NCBI GenBank assembly: GCA_963575745.1
Contig: CAUYUJ010016709.1
Location: forward strand, 158,258 to 222,257
Length of the DNA: 64,000 nt
Reading direction: 5' to 3'
Source: Prorocentrum cordatum
Lineage: Eukaryota > Sar > Dinophyceae > Prorocentrales > Prorocentraceae
The first letter of the stretch is position 1; each line of letters opens with the position of its first letter. The position numbers were made by a program, and so were the translations under genes. Below, in pieces: positions 52,084 through 64,000 of this stretch. The notes beneath the pieces are model-generated. The model did no database searches. It was given only the letters and a program-made list of their open reading frames with translations, and was not told where the DNA came from.

Positions 52084-55000
52084 GACCCCCCACCGCGCCC
52101 CCACCGCGTCTGACATTCCCAGCCCTCCTGAGGCCTCTGGGCATAGGTTTCTAGGAGCCACCCACCCTGCAAAATCCTCGCCGCGTCTGACATTTCCAGC
52201 CCCCCTGCAGCCTCCGGGCATAAGTTTCTAAGAACCACCCACCCTGCAAAATCCTCGCCGGGACCCCCCACCGCGCCCTCACCGCGTCTGACATTCCCAG
52301 TTACCCTGAGGCCTCTGGGCATAGGTTTTTAGGAGCCACCCACCCTGCAAAATCCCGGCTGGGACCCCCCACCGCGCTTCCACCGCGTCTAACATTCCCA
52401 GCTCCCTGAGGCCTCTGGGCATAGGTTTCTAGGAGCCACCTACCCTGCAAAATCCTCGCCGGGACCCCCCACCGCGCCCCCACCGCGTCTGGCATTCCCA
52501 GCCCCTCTGAAGCCTCTGGGCATAGGTTTCTAGGAGCCACCCACCCTGCAAAATCCTCGCCGGGACCTTCCACCGCGCTCTCACCGCGACTGACATTCCC
52601 AGCCCCCCTGAAGTCTCTGGGCATAGGTTTCAGGAGCCACCCAACCTGCAAAATCCTCGTCGGTACCCGCAACCGCGCCCCCACAGCGTCTGACATTCCC
52701 AGCCCCCCTGAAGCCTCTGGGCATAGGTTTCTAGGATCCACCCACCCTGCAAAATCCTCGCCGGGACCTCCCACCGCGCCCCCACCGCGTCTGACATGCC
52801 CAGCCCCCCTGAGGCCTCTGGGCATGAGTTTCACCCACACTGCAAAATCCTCGCCGGAACTCCCTACCGCGCCCCCACCGCGTCTGACATTCCAAGCGCC
52901 CCTGAGACCTCTGGGCATAGGTTTCTAGGAGCCACCCTCCCTGCAAAATCCTCGCAAGCACCCCCCAACGCGCCCCCGCCGCGTCTGACATTCCCAGCCT
53001 CTCTGCAGCCTCTGGGCATAGGTTTTAGGAGCCACCCACCCTGCAAAATCCTCGCCGGGACCCCCCACCGCGCCCCCACCGCGTCTGACATTCCCAGCCA
53101 CCCTGAAGCCTCTGGGCATAGCTTTCTAGGATCCTCCCACCCTGCAAAATCCTCGCCGGGACACTGCGTCTGACATTCCCAGCCCCCCTGAGGCCTCTGG
53201 GCATACGTTTCTAGGAGCCACCCACCCTGCAAAATCCTCGCCGGGACCCCCCACCGCGCCCCCACCGCGTCGACATTTCACAGCCCCCCTGATGGTGAAG
53301 CCTCTGGGCATAGGGTTTCGGAGCCCCCCACCCTGCAAAATCCTCGCCGGCCCTCCACCGCGCCCCCACCGCGTCTTCTTGGACATTCCCAGCTCCCTGA
53401 AGCCTCTGAGCATAGATTTCTAGGAGCCACCCACCCTGCAAAATCCTCGCCGGGACCCCCCACCGCGCCCCCACCGCGTCTGACATTCCCAGCCCCCTTG
53501 AAGCCTCTCGGCATAGGTTTCTCCCATCCTGCGAAATCCTCGCCGGGCTCCACCGCGCCCCCGCCGCGTCTGACATTCCCAGCCCCCCTGACGTCTCTGG
53601 CCATAGGGAAGCCCCCCTGTGGCCTCGGGCATAGCTTTCACCCCCCTCACTGCGCCCCCACCGCGTCTGATACTCCCAGCCCCCCTGAGGCCTCTGGGCA
53701 TAGCTTTCACCCACCCTGCAAAATCCTCGCCGGAACTCTCTACCGCGCCCCCACCGCGTCTGACATTCCCAGCCCCCCTGAGGCCTCTGGGCATACGTTT
53801 CTAGGAGCCACCCACCCTGCAAAATCCTCGCCGGGACCCCCCACCGCGCCCCCACCGCGTCTGACATTTCCAGCCCTCCTGAAGCTTCTAGGCATAGGTT
53901 TCTAGGAGCGACCCACCCTGCAAAATCCTCACCGGGACCACCCACCGCGCCCCCACCGCGTCTGACATTCCCAGCCCCCCTGAGGCCTCTGGGTATAGAT
54001 TTCATTCCACCCTGCAAAATCCTCGCCGGAGCTCCCTACCGCGCCCCCACCGCGTCTGACATTCCCAGCCCCCCTGAGGCCTCTGGGCATACGTTTCTAG
54101 AGCCACCCACCCTGCAAAATCCTCGCCGGGACCCCACCGCGCCCCCCCACCGGTCTGACATTCCCAGCCCCCCTGAAGCCTCTGGGCATAGGTTTCTAGG
54201 AGCCACTCACCCTGCAAAATCTTCGCCGGGACACCGCGTCTGACATTCCCACCCCCCTGCCCCCCACCGCGCCCCCACCGCGTCTGACATTCCCAGCCCC
54301 CCTGAGGCCTCTGGGCGTAGGTTTTTAGGAGCCACCCACCCTGCAAAATCCTCGCCGAGACCCCCCACCGCGCCCCCACCGCGCCTGACATTCCCAGCTC
54401 CCTGAGGCCTCTGGGCATAGGTTTCTAGGAGCCACCCACCCTGCAAAATCCTCGCCGGGACCCCCCACCGCGCCCCCACCGCGTCTGACATTCCCAGCCT
54501 TCTGACCCTCTGGGCATAGGTTTCTAGGAGCCACCCACCCTGCAAAATACTCGCCGGGACCTCCCACCGCGCCGCCACCGCGACTGACATTCCCAGCCCC
54601 CCTGAAGTCCCTGGGCATAGGTTTCAGGAGCCACCCAACCTGCAAAATCCTCGTCGGTACCCCGCACCGCGCCATCACCGCGTCTGACATTCCCAGCCCC
54701 CCTGAGGCTTCTGGGCATAGGTTTCTAGGAGCCACCCACCCTGCAAAATCCTCGCCGGGACCCCCCACCGCGCCCCCACCGCGTCTGACATTCCCAGCCC
54801 CCCTGAGGCCTCTGGCTATAGGTTTCTAGGAGCCACCTACACTGCAAAATCCTCGCCGGGACCCCCCACCGCGCCCCCACCGCGTCTGACATTCCCAGCC
54901 CCCCTGAAGCCTCTGGGCATAGGTTTCTCCCACCATGCAAAATCCTCGCTGGGAGCCCCACCGCGCCCCCACCGCGTCTGACATTCCCAGCCCCCCTGAC

Positions 55001-56300
55001 GTCTCCGGCCATAGGTTCTAGGAGCCACCTACCCTGCAATCCTCGCCGGGACCCCCCGCCGCGCTGCCACCGCGTCTGACACCCCCAGCCCCCCTGAGGC
55101 CTCTGGGCATAGGTTTCACCCACCCTGCAAAATCCTCGCCGGAACCCCCTACCGCGCCCCCACCGCGTCTGACATTCCCAGCCCCCCTGAGGCCTCTGGG
55201 CATACGTTTCTGGGAGCCACCCACCCTGCAAAATCCTCGCCGGGACCTCTCACCGCGCCCCCACCGCGTCTGACATTCCCAGCCCCCCTGAAGCCTCTGG
55301 GCATAGGTTTCTAGGAGCCACCCACCCTGCAACATCCTCGCCGGGACACCGCGTCTGACATTCCCAGCCCCCCTGAGGCCTCTGGGCATAGGTTTCTAGG
55401 AGCCACCCACCCTGCAAAATCCTCGCCGGGACCCCCCACCGCGTCTGACATTCCCAGCCCCCCTGAAGTCTCTGGGCATAGGTTTTTAGGAGCCACCCAC
55501 CCTGCAAAATCCTCGCCGGGACCCCCCACCGCGCCCCCGCCGCGTCTGACATTCTCAGCTCCCTGAGGCCTCTGTCCATAGGTTTCTAGGAGCCACCCAC
55601 CCTGCAAAATCCTCGCCGGGACCCCCCACCGCGCTCCCACCGCGTCTGACATTCCCAGCCCCTCCGAAGCATCTGGGCATAGGTTTCTAGGAGCCACCCA
55701 CCCTGCAAATCCTCGCCGGGACCCCCCACCGCGCCCCCGCCGCGTCTGACCCAGCCCCCCTGAGGCATCTGGGCACAGCTATCACCCACCCTGCCAAATC
55801 CTCGCCGGGACGCCCCACCGCGCCCCCACCGCGTCTGACATTCCCAGCCCCCCTGAGGCCTCTGGGCATAGGTTTCTAGGAGCCACCCACCCTGCAAAAT
55901 CCTCGCCGGGACCCCCCACCGCGCCCCCACCGCGTCTGACATTCCCAGCCCCCCTGAGGCTCTGGGCATAGGTTTCTAGGAGCCACCCACCCTGCAAAAT
56001 CCTCGCCGGGACTCCCCACCGCGCCCCCGCCGCGTCTGACATTCCCAGCCCCCCTGAGGCCTCTGGGCATACGTTTCTAGGAGCCACCTACCCTGCAAAT
56101 TCCTCGCCGGGACCACCCACCGCGCCCCCGCCGCGTCTGACATGGGGACCCTCACCGCGCCCGCCACCGCGTCTGACATTCCCAGCCTCCTGAAGCCTTT
56201 GGGGATCAGTTCCCCATGCCCCCCCCCCCCCTGCCAAATCCTCGCTGGGACCACCCACCGCGCACGCCACCGCGTCTGACATTCCCAGCCTCCTGACGCT
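52084..56300. repeat. 101-bp minisatellite array, copy 2
   Basis: About 42 units of the same 101-bp repeat as 1-2845. From about 54194 the variant units follow the order seen from position 1, for example the odd unit with GAGGCATCTGGGCACAGC at 1631 and 55760. Near 55950 about 730 bp present in copy 1 (roughly 1830-2560) are missing. 52084-54190 corresponds to array lying left of the window in copy 1. Confidence 0.95.
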
Positions 56301-56382
56301 CCTGGAGATGAGCGCGCAGCTCTCCTGGACCCACATCCAGACCGGGCGCGCCCCGCGATCCATGCCCGCCGGGCTTTCCGCT

Positions 56383-59300
56383 TCACGCTGGCTTTTTCGC
56401 AGTCGCTACCACGTCATGCGACCGGTCTGCCACGCGCTTCCGACTGCGCTCCTGTTCTGCATCGCATACGTTACACCGCTGTGTTCCGTCCGATCTCTTC
56501 GTCGCCCGCCTTGACAACCACGCGCTGAATCCCGCCTTCTCGACGCAATTTTTACACTGCACGCACTTCCAATACCCGCGCGGCGGTCGCGCTCCCTTCA
56601 CGCACGTTTCGCACTTGCGTTGCTTGTTGGCGACGTCGTTCCACATTCGCCTGGAGAATGCGCCCTCCGGCTGTTCCTCGCCGCACGCCACGCACGACTT
56701 CACCTTCGCCTTCTTGACGCACGTTTCACACTTGCGTTGCTTGTCGGCGACGTCGTTCCACATCCGCCTGGAGAATGCGGCCTCCGGTTGTTCCCCGCCG
56801 CACGCCACACGCGACTTCACCTTCAATTTCTCGTTCCTTTCGGCGGCAGCCCGCTCGACGCACTCCGTGCATTTTCGCGGCCTGGGCCTCTCTTCCCACA
56901 TTGAGCCCGAATACATGTCGCGCGGTTTCTCCTCACCACACCGCGAACACTTCTTCCGTTCCTCCTCTCCCCCCCGCCGCTTCCCCTCCTTCCTCTCCTC
57001 TCTTTTGCACTTGTCGCACCAGCGCTCCACGTCATCGACGTCGCGCTTCGCGAAATGGGTGGCGATCTTGCTCTCCTTGCAGCGACCACATACGAGGTGC
57101 TTCTTCAATTCTTCACACTCTGCGCACATTCCTCCCCTACCTCGGCTGTTCCCCGCCAGTTCCCACTGATGCCGCGCGAACGCCTGTTCGTATTTCCGAT
57201 GCTCGCACACGCGGCAACTCCGTCTCTCGGGGCAGTCCACGCAGCGCCGCGTGGTCAGCTTCGGCGGGTGGTGCTGTGACGCGTGGAAAGCCTCCTGGCA
57301 CTTCCATAAACCACAATCCATGCATTGCCACGGCGTGCCCGCCCTCTTCTTATCTTCCAGGCACACGGTGCACACGCGGAGCCCGTCTGCGCGGCTCCAC
57401 TGCCCAATCGTTGGGTACATATTCTTGTACTTCGTGCACCCGCAGACCGCGCACCTGCCGGACGGCATGAACTCCTTCTCTATCGCCTCCCAGTCCAATT
57501 CTTCTCCGCGCAACGTGCGCAGCAACAAGTCCGCGCCCTTCCGCTCGTCCTTCTTCTGATACGGCGCAATGTCGAAAGGGCGAAAGATCAGCATATCCTC
57601 GCGGCGCTGCACCCGCGTCAGTGCCACGTAGCTCGACAGAGGTGACGTGCCCCCGCCGATGCTCAGGTCCACAATGACACCCTGCTTGAACGTCTGCCCC
57701 TGCGCCGCATGGGCCGTCACTCCGAAGGCTGGCGCTAGTGGGAACTGCCGTCTCTTAACCTTGAGTCGCGGATGCGGACGGCCCTTGTCCACGAACCAAT
57801 CCTTCTTCTGCGGAACCGCAGGGTGCAAGCCGGGTGTCGTTAATCCCTCGATCGTCCACTGCCGCGGCTTCCTGCCGCCGTTCCCGTCATCGCCTTCGTC
57901 GAACATCACGAAAATCACTTTTGGCGTCTTCTTCACAATGGTCTCCCCGCCGCGCGTGACTAGATCATTGACGTCGTCCCCGTCGCACGCCCAGGATTGC
58001 ACCCAGCCAACGCGACCGCGCAGCAGGTTTTTGTCCTCGCTTCGATCGATATGATCGGTCAGAGCGACGGGCATGCCTTCTGCGATGGGCAAAAAGCCGT
58101 ACAAGTCCCCGCTCTCCTTGTCGTGTCGTTGCAGCCGTGCCATCTTCTGCTGCGGCAGATCCGGCCGCTCCCGCAGCGCCTCTGGCGTGGGCGTATCTCG
58201 CGCAGGGACGTACACCATCGGCTTTCTGTGCTTGCGTGCGTACTGGGACGCACGGAGCTTGTTCGCCTCGTACTTCACGTCGTTGTTTGGGAACACACCC
58301 GGCGCCACGAGGAACTTGTCTGACTGCAGACGCGGGTCGTCGGGACCATCCACCACGAGCTTGCGGCGCGCGCGTTCCGCTCTGCACACCTTGCACTCCT
58401 GCTCGCGGGTATCTTTCGGCGTCACGGGGCGTTTCCGTCGTTGCCCCGCGCTGGACAACGCTGCGTCCCTTCCGCCACTGCACAATTCCCGACACGCTCT
58501 ATTCCCGCAGCATACGTCCCCCCCCAACCAGCTCCCAGGAACGGTCGTATGCCGGCCGTGCAAGAATGCGTGCGCATCCGCCGACAGCGACCCTCTTCGG
58601 AATTCCTCCTGCACCTCCTTCAACCAGGCGTCGTCGCAAAGCTCGCACTCTTCCAGCTCTGTCACGCCCTGAATCCCACACTCGGCTCCGCCCCAGAGAA
58701 GCGATTGCCCGTGCAACACGGGTGGCAGCGAAGTGTACTTGCGCGCAGCCGAAATCCGCTCCGTGGGGACGTCGCCGAGGAAGCCTCCATCAGGGGGGGC
58801 CAGCTGCCAGAAGTCACCACTCAGCACGACGTTCAGGCCGCCGAACGGGCGTGGAACGCCATCGTCGCCGAGTTTCGTCGTGCCCACGGCCCGAATGACC
58901 CCGCGAAGTTTCGCGTCCACTTCTGCTAGCAGTCTAGCGCTCACCATGCTTATCTCGTCGATAAAAAGCCACCTCCACTGGAGCAATCGCTTCGCAGTCT
59001 CGTACTGCAACTTCACGTCCTCTCCACCCTTCTCTTCTCCCCGCTTGATGGCCGGAATGCCACACGCATGGTGGATGGTGTCGCCTCCCAGCAGCTGAGC
59101 CATGACGGCCTGCAAGGCGGTTATCTGGAAGTGCACTCCGATAGTCCATTTCATCACCTTCTCAAACAACTCATGACGAATAATGCGAAGCACGTGCGAC
59201 TTGCCGGTCCCAGGGCCCCCGTGCATGCACCACTGCAGCGGCTCACCCATGCTGCCGTCCTCTCTTCCTTCGCCGTCTATCTCACGCATTACTCGAGACG

Positions 59301-59922
59301 CCGCCTTCTTGACCATCTCGAACTGCTTCGCGTTCACAACACGCCGCCCCGTGTGCTTGTCCACCCGGAACTCTAGGTCCCTGAGCCACGCGGCAACGTC
59401 CTCCGATGTTGCCGCCTGGCCAGCGACGACAACTGCGCCGTCAGCCTCCGCCAGTCGGTCTGCCATGGATTCCTCCTTGTTCCGAGATTTGCGCGCCTCC
59501 CTGAGTACCTGCTCAACGTCGCAGGGCTCCTCCGCGGGCCATGCACTCATAATCCCGCTCAACGGCGTTTCGCCATCGCGAAGCCCCCACACCTGTTGCG
59601 CGACACTCATGCCTCCTTTCGAATTTTCGTAGTGGGAGACGCTTCCAGCTCCCTGCCCAGGTCTGCGTCGTCCTCGTCGCTGCTGCTGTCTCCGTCGCCG
59701 TCCTTGCGCCTCTTCCCGCCCGCGCGGGACTTGAGCGCCTCGTCGAGCTGATCGAAGCCCACGTCCAACTCCTCGTCGCTCACGTCCTCGTCGGTCCCAT
59801 CCCCCGCTTCGTCCGTGTCTCGTGGCCGCACGCGGTACACACTGAGGAAGTTGCCCACGTACCGCGCGGCCTCCTTCGTCTGCACCCCCCCGTCCAGCCA
59901 CGCCACCATGGCCGCGTCCCAT
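56383..59922 (-). CDS. Rep/helicase element copy 2: complete Pif1-type helicase and zinc-finger tail
   Basis: A 1,179-codon open frame. The first 88 residues (upstream of about 59660) are off-frame; from GQGAGSVSHYENSKGGMS on it is the element protein. Helicase motifs are GGPGTGKSH (about 59199-59222), LFIDEISMV, GGLNVVLSGDFWQLAPP, FGVTAHAAQGQTF and YVALTRVQ, all with standard residues, so the ATPase could be competent. It is followed by eight CxxC...CxxC modules, including the one lacking its first Cys (SRVACGG). Copy 1's stop site is TGG here. It probably unwinds DNA during rolling-circle transposition in the nucleus. Its likely natural start is upstream, in the Rep part of the same protein. 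Confidence 0.85.
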   Translation of the reverse strand: MGRGHGGVAGRGGADEGGRAVRGQLPQCVPRAATRHGRSGGWDRRGRERRGVGRGLRSARRGAQVPRGREEAQGRRRRQQQRRGRRRPGQGAGSVSHYENSKGGMSVAQQVWGLRDGETPLSGIMSAWPAEEPCDVEQVLREARKSRNKEESMADRLAEADGAVVVAGQAATSEDVAAWLRDLEFRVDKHTGRRVVNAKQFEMVKKAASRVMREIDGEGREDGSMGEPLQWCMHGGPGTGKSHVLRIIRHELFEKVMKWTIGVHFQITALQAVMAQLLGGDTIHHACGIPAIKRGEEKGGEDVKLQYETAKRLLQWRWLFIDEISMVSARLLAEVDAKLRGVIRAVGTTKLGDDGVPRPFGGLNVVLSGDFWQLAPPDGGFLGDVPTERISAARKYTSLPPVLHGQSLLWGGAECGIQGVTELEECELCDDAWLKEVQEEFRRGSLSADAHAFLHGRHTTVPGSWLGGDVCCGNRACRELCSGGRDAALSSAGQRRKRPVTPKDTREQECKVCRAERARRKLVVDGPDDPRLQSDKFLVAPGVFPNNDVKYEANKLRASQYARKHRKPMVYVPARDTPTPEALRERPDLPQQKMARLQRHDKESGDLYGFLPIAEGMPVALTDHIDRSEDKNLLRGRVGWVQSWACDGDDVNDLVTRGGETIVKKTPKVIFVMFDEGDDGNGGRKPRQWTIEGLTTPGLHPAVPQKKDWFVDKGRPHPRLKVKRRQFPLAPAFGVTAHAAQGQTFKQGVIVDLSIGGGTSPLSSYVALTRVQRREDMLIFRPFDIAPYQKKDERKGADLLLRTLRGEELDWEAIEKEFMPSGRCAVCGCTKYKNMYPTIGQWSRADGLRVCTVCLEDKKRAGTPWQCMDCGLWKCQEAFHASQHHPPKLTTRRCVDCPERRSCRVCEHRKYEQAFARHQWELAGNSRGRGGMCAECEELKKHLVCGRCKESKIATHFAKRDVDDVERWCDKCKREERKEGKRRGGEEERKKCSRCGEEKPRDMYSGSMWEERPRPRKCTECVERAAAERNEKLKVKSRVACGGEQPEAAFSRRMWNDVADKQRKCETCVKKAKVKSCVACGEEQPEGAFSRRMWNDVANKQRKCETCVKGARPPRGYWKCVQCKNCVEKAGFSAWLSRRATKRSDGTQRCNVCDAEQERSRKRVADRSHDVVATAKKPA

Positions 59923-60161
59923 GTCGTCGCATCCCCGCGCAAGCTCCCTGCGAACACGACGGGCGCGTCAGCCGCGTCGAGCCTCAACGTCCACGGGTGG
60001 AAGTACGTCATGACAATGCGCGCAGATCGCTCCGCTTCTCCAGGACGTCCGCGTGGCACGGGCGCTCCGAAAAAGGTTGGTGCCTTGGGTTTTTGTTCCG
60101 CTTGAGCAGCCACGTGTGACGAAGGTGGGCGCACCCGTCTGTCTCTGGGTACGGCACCCAA
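59607..60161 (-). pseudogene. Rep/helicase element copy 2: Rep-helicase linker
   Basis: In the element frame between the two single-base losses (about 60090 to 59660). It reads PTFFGAPVPRGRPGEAERSA, MTYFHPWTLRLDAADAPVVF and an acidic Asp/Glu/Ser stretch (GDGDSSSDEDDAD), identical in plan to copy 1. Residues outside those limits are off-frame. Confidence 0.8.
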
Positions 60162-61615
60162 TCCACGCCTCCTCCTTCCTTGACCATGTAGTCCTCCCCA
60201 GGTTCCAGGTCCTGCTCCAATCTCGGGTTTTTACAATTCTCGCGCACCTTTTCCTTGCCCTTCTCTGTCAAGACGGCGTGATGCCGGGGATGGTCCGCAT
60301 CCCCGAGTCTTGTCGGGAATGACACCAACACCGGCGTCCAGTACGTCGCGAACTCATACGGGGACAGGTGCCACAGGTCGGGAATGTTCGGTCGAAGCCC
60401 ATACAACATGGCCACATCTCGAAAGGTCACCTTTCGACGTCTCCTCTGCCGCATGTCCACTTCGGCAAACTGCGCTTTGCGCCCGCCTGTCGCGCGGTCT
60501 GCCAGGCGCTCGACCAAATCCACGTACTCTCGCCCATAAAAAGCTGTGGTCTGGCAAGACTTCAGTGATTCCGCTGCAGTGACGTCGTCTTCCCTCGCGA
60601 ACGCTCTCAGATTCGCACACTCCACTTGCCCCCGCACGATGCCCTTGCCGTGCGCGTCGCTCATGATTCGGTTCGCTACTCGCTTCCCGATCCGATTCAA
60701 ATTCTCGCCCTGCAGCTGCCTGCCAAATTTCTCTATCCCCTTGCAGCACTCTTTGACTTCGTGAAAAGCCATGGGTTGCCGCTTCGTGCAGTAGTCGCAC
60801 GCGTACCCTGCCTGTGCATCCTGCGCAATTTGCGCGCCCTTGATGATCGCCGCGTCGTTGAGCTTCTTGTCGCATGCTTTCCCGCACGTACAACAAACCT
60901 CCGTGATGGGAAACCGATACGGCAATTGCACGTCCGAATTGAACCGTTGCGCGGACAACATGCAAGGATGCGTGCCGTTCAGACTCTCGTGATTCATCGG
61001 CCCGTGCAGGCTTCCCGTCCGATTCCGTCGCCCTGCCTTTGGCATGTCCAACACACCCGCCTGCCCCGGACACACGACGATGGCGCGGTCAATGAGCTGC
61101 GACGTCCGCGGGAAGTCCGCCTTACACAACTTCGGGTTGTCCTTTCGGCGGCACGCCGGCAGGGGTACTCGGTCCCCAGTCTCTTCGTTTTTCAAATGCA
61201 CGTGGTTCTGCTTCCTCTCCTGCAGGTACTGCGCGTCTACGTCTAGGTACGCTTTCTCCCATGTCACAGCGTCGTCTGCTGCCTCCTTCTCCGTTGCTTC
61301 CGGATCAAGAGTGCGACACTGAAACGCGGGCCTGCAAATGAGCCCTCCCTCGTTTTTAAATTCCGGCCACGACTTCTCTGCCTCATCCAACCTGCCACTG
61401 ATTTCCTCCTGTGTCATCTGCTTCGAATACACCTGGCGGCACACGCGACTCTTATACTTCAAATAATCCTCCACGATCTTCTTTCCACGGCCTTCCACCT
61501 CGTCGCGGACGATTCCGAATACCTCTTCCAGCGGTGTGTGCTGGTGCAGGCACTGGATGAATACCTGGCAGTGCGCGTGGAGAGACCCCGTGGACTTCTG
61601 CGCTTCGATCGACAC
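60008..61615 (-). pseudogene. Rep/helicase element copy 2: HUH and two-tyrosine nuclease region in one frame
   Basis: A 535-codon frame in which, unlike copy 1, the HUH motif (GSLHAHCQVF; His codons 61571-61579) and the tyrosine motif (GYACDYCTKRQ) are continuous, about 250 residues apart. Cys clusters are CCTCGKACDKK and CDYCTK. It then runs through RRRRKVTFRDVAMLYGLRPN to the 1-base loss near 60090; the final 22 residues are off-frame. The first residues abut the ten-C run at 61644-61653, where the upstream frame changes. This copy best shows the nuclease domain architecture. Confidence 0.83.
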
Positions 61616-64000
61616 GTAGTAGGCATCAACGCGCCCGAACGCGCCCCCCCCCCGGGCTGAGCATTACTCCCGAAAAGGTCCTGGCATGGTGCCCCGTTCT
61701 CAGCCTCGTTGCACCGCGGGCAGTTCGGACAGGTACGCACGCCGAACAAGTGACGGAGCGTGGCGTCCACCAGGATACGGAAGCCGTCCACGCTGGCCAT
61801 GGGATCTCTCGCAAGAATGCGTCTGCGCTCGTTCCATGGCGGCACTCCTGCCTCCCCCGTGGCCATCGGCAGGTCCATGCGCAGCCCATCCATGTCGGGG
61901 GCTACGCGCGGCCAGCCCCGACCCCCCGCCAGCCGCGAGTGCGCTTCATCATCAGCTGCCTTGTGCACGGGGTCCTGCCGGCGAGCGCGCGAGAGTCTCA
62001 CCATGAGCAGATTGCGACCTTCGTCGGGCGAGAAGGTAACGAATATGGGGACGCCGTACCGCACTCGCAGCGCGTTCGTCTCAAATCGCATGACTCGACG
62101 CGCTTCCTGCGTCCCAGACAGTCGCCGCGACGTGTGCTCTATGTGCGTCAGCAGCTTATGGGCGCCTTTCCCCAGCCCTGGCACGTGCCGCACTTTGGTC
62201 ATGTCGCCGTTTACTTTCTGTTTCCTATTGTTGATGTCTACGTACTTCCCGTCGAGCGCGCGATAAATCTGCTTCGCTCCTTCCGCAATTTCCGCGGGAG
62301 TGAGCTGTTCGACCTCGCCTGATGCGTTCGCTGACACATACGTGAACCACGTCCTGCTCAGGTTCACAGCCGATCGACACACAAGGTTCCACGACACGAA
62401 TCCGAAGTGCCAGTCGCGGGACATCTGGCTCTCCACGCGACGACTCATTATCCTCACCCACAGCGGCAGCTCCACCCGTGGCGCCCCGTTCCTTCGTCGG
62501 TGGCGCGGGCGTTTCATGAACTCTGGGCAGTCAGGCATTCCCGTGCAATACTTAAACAGAAACGCGAACGCGACGCCGAAATACCAGGGCGCGAACTGAT
62601 CCATCATAACGTTTCCAGTGCGCACGCGGAGACGATCCACGCGCTTCCTGTCGCGCCCGGCCTGAATCAGCATGTCGCGCTCCACTGCTTCTCGCGCCGC
62701 CTCATCCGCGCTCGAGGCCGTTCCCTCGCGGACGCGGCTGCGTTTACTTCCCCGTTCTGCCTTCCCGCCGCCTTCTTCGTCTTCGCTGGAGTTCGACGTG
62801 TCGTCGGCCCCGCCATGCGCGCACTCCTCATCTAGCCGTTGCACGAAGGTCCGCACGGCCTCAATCCGCTGCGCATTGATGTCTCCCTCGTCGAAACTGC
62901 TCTTCTCACACACCACAGCGTTCGCCTTCGTGGTCTCCAAAATTTCTCCCGCCTCACGTAGCCCGTCGGGCCTCGGCACGGGCGTCGCCGCCTTCTGCAT
63001 TTGGATCTTCTCAAGCGCGTCGTCCAGGGGTACCAGGCGCATGATCTCCGGTGGCACGCCTTCCTCCGGAAGCTCCATGGCTCTTTTCCGGACCTCACCC
63101 ATGTCCACGTTCCGGTACGCGCGATGCCCGCGAGCCTTCGCCCCCTCGATGAGATCCACGACCACCTTCCTGCGCGCGAGAGCCTGGTGCACGAACGTGG
63201 ACATGCTTTCAGCAGTATCGTCGTCGCCGCCCGACTTCAAGATCACAGACACGATGCCTGCAAGCTCCGCGCCCGTGCGTGGAAGTGACGGCGCACGCCC
63301 GTCCGCGGCAGCCTCTTCAGCAGCAGCCAACTGCGCTAGAACGTCCGTCCACGGCATCGGGAACGACGTCGCGTTTCCGCGCGCCGCCATGCGGACTTCG
63401 TTCGCACCCACTTCCATGTCAAAAGACCGCTCCTTCCGGTATCGTTTCTCCAGTGTGAAGCACACCATTGATGTGATGCAGACTGAGGCGCAGATCATCT
63501 CCAATATCGTCACCTTGTTACCGAACAGTTCATCCGGCGAGTAGAAAGCCATCATATCATTGGCCAGCGCCGCGGGGGGCAGCGTCGCCTCGCCGCGACC
63601 GCCCACCATCGCGTTCTTACGCTCACCGCACAGCGGGGCTTCACAACATCTGCACGCCGTGTTCTCCGAGTGCCACGTGCCACTACCGCACCGCATGTCC
63701 TCGGGGCAACAGAGCACGCGGACGGGCCCCTCTTTTGATGGAACCGTCAGTTGCCAATCATTAAACTCCTCCATTCGATCACGGAGATGCACACCGCTGC
63801 TACCCTCCCCGTCGGCACTCACATTGCCGAACCGCTCCACGTACGCGTCCACCGACATATGCTCCCTCACAAACGCGCCTGACAGCCCGAACAGTCCGTC
63901 CGCGTTGGGACTCACCGCGCGCCATTCGATGGGGTTCCCTCTGCGCCCTTCCACGCGCGGAAACTTCCGCGCGCACACCATGCACACGAGAGAATTGACG
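61459..64000 (-). pseudogene. Rep/helicase element copy 2: N-terminal region (partial)
   Basis: Open from the right edge of the window without a stop; upstream residues lie outside. Includes CMVCARKFPRVEGRR, CCPEDMRCGSGTWH with CRCC, an acidic Ser/Glu linker (DDTSNSSEDEEGG), WYFGVAFAFLFKYCTGMPDC and GVPIFVTFSPDEG. The in-frame protein ends near the ten-C run 61644-61653; residues after it (from about 'ARSGALMP') are off-frame. Confidence 0.82.

Larger units (their letters stand above)
56383..64000 (-). mobile_element. Helitron-like Rep/Pif1-helicase element, copy 2 (partial, runs off the window)
   Basis: Near-identical to 2932-10550 with an offset of about 53.45 kb. Helicase and zinc tail are in one uninterrupted frame here. 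Lesions are an extra-C run (61644-61653) between the N-terminal and HUH sections, a 1-base loss near 60090 and a 1-base loss near 59660. The N-terminal 320 residues lie beyond the right edge. Confidence 0.88.

Overview
The window looks like a stretch of dinoflagellate nuclear DNA. The strongest evidence is a 22-base exact match, on the minus strand at 40306-40327, to the dinoflagellate trans-spliced leader (DinoSL), with a second 20/22 match at 29652-29673. GC-rich, repeat-laden sequence, several LINE-type retrotransposon relics and giant Rep/helicase transposon ORFs, with almost no host genes, fit that reading. The genus cannot be decided from the sequence alone.

Layout: (1) 1-11467 holds a 101-bp minisatellite (1-2845) followed by a Helitron-like element read on the minus strand. 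Its protein is about 2,845 residues: C2H2-like finger, HUH Rep, two-tyrosine motif, Pif1-type helicase, eight-module zinc-finger tail. (2) 11468-16100 is intergenic, with one exon relic resembling the sterol-sensing/Patched-Dispatched transporter superfamily, dispersed repeats and microsatellites. (3) 16333-22941 is a nearly full-length but inactivated LINE (minus strand): ORF1 with zinc finger and coiled coil, then endonuclease, reverse transcriptase (YADD), RNase H and a C-terminal zinc finger. (4) 23359-24303 is the best host-type ORF (plus strand, function unknown). (5) 25880-29673 is a decayed second LINE whose 5' side carries a spliced-leader relic next to a (GAT)n tract. (6) 30500-37650 is a mosaic of short dispersed repeat families, a 5'-truncated LINE (32340-34550), a TTAA-bounded MITE (35323-35477) and a 200-bp foldback hairpin. 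(7) 38050-40245 is an intronless 731-codon ORF with the exact DinoSL relic 60 bases before its ATG, a probable retrogene. (8) 40673-45115 holds a LINE tail between CAT arrays and a 90-bp minisatellite, bounded by facing ends of the same MITE family. (9) 45116-51983 is mainly low-complexity DNA, dispersed repeats and small unrecognised ORFs. (10) A 100-N gap (51984-52083) precedes a second copy of region 1: 101-bp array (52084-56300) and Rep/helicase element (56383 to the window end), same orientation, offset about 53.45 kb.

The genes do not form an operon or pathway. The content is mostly mobile DNA at different stages of decay. The two Rep/helicase copies carry different lesions, so neither is intact as assembled; two lesions lie in ten-base C runs and may be assembly errors. 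The recurring link between spliced-leader relics or LINE pieces and (GAT/CAT)n tracts is the most unusual structural theme.
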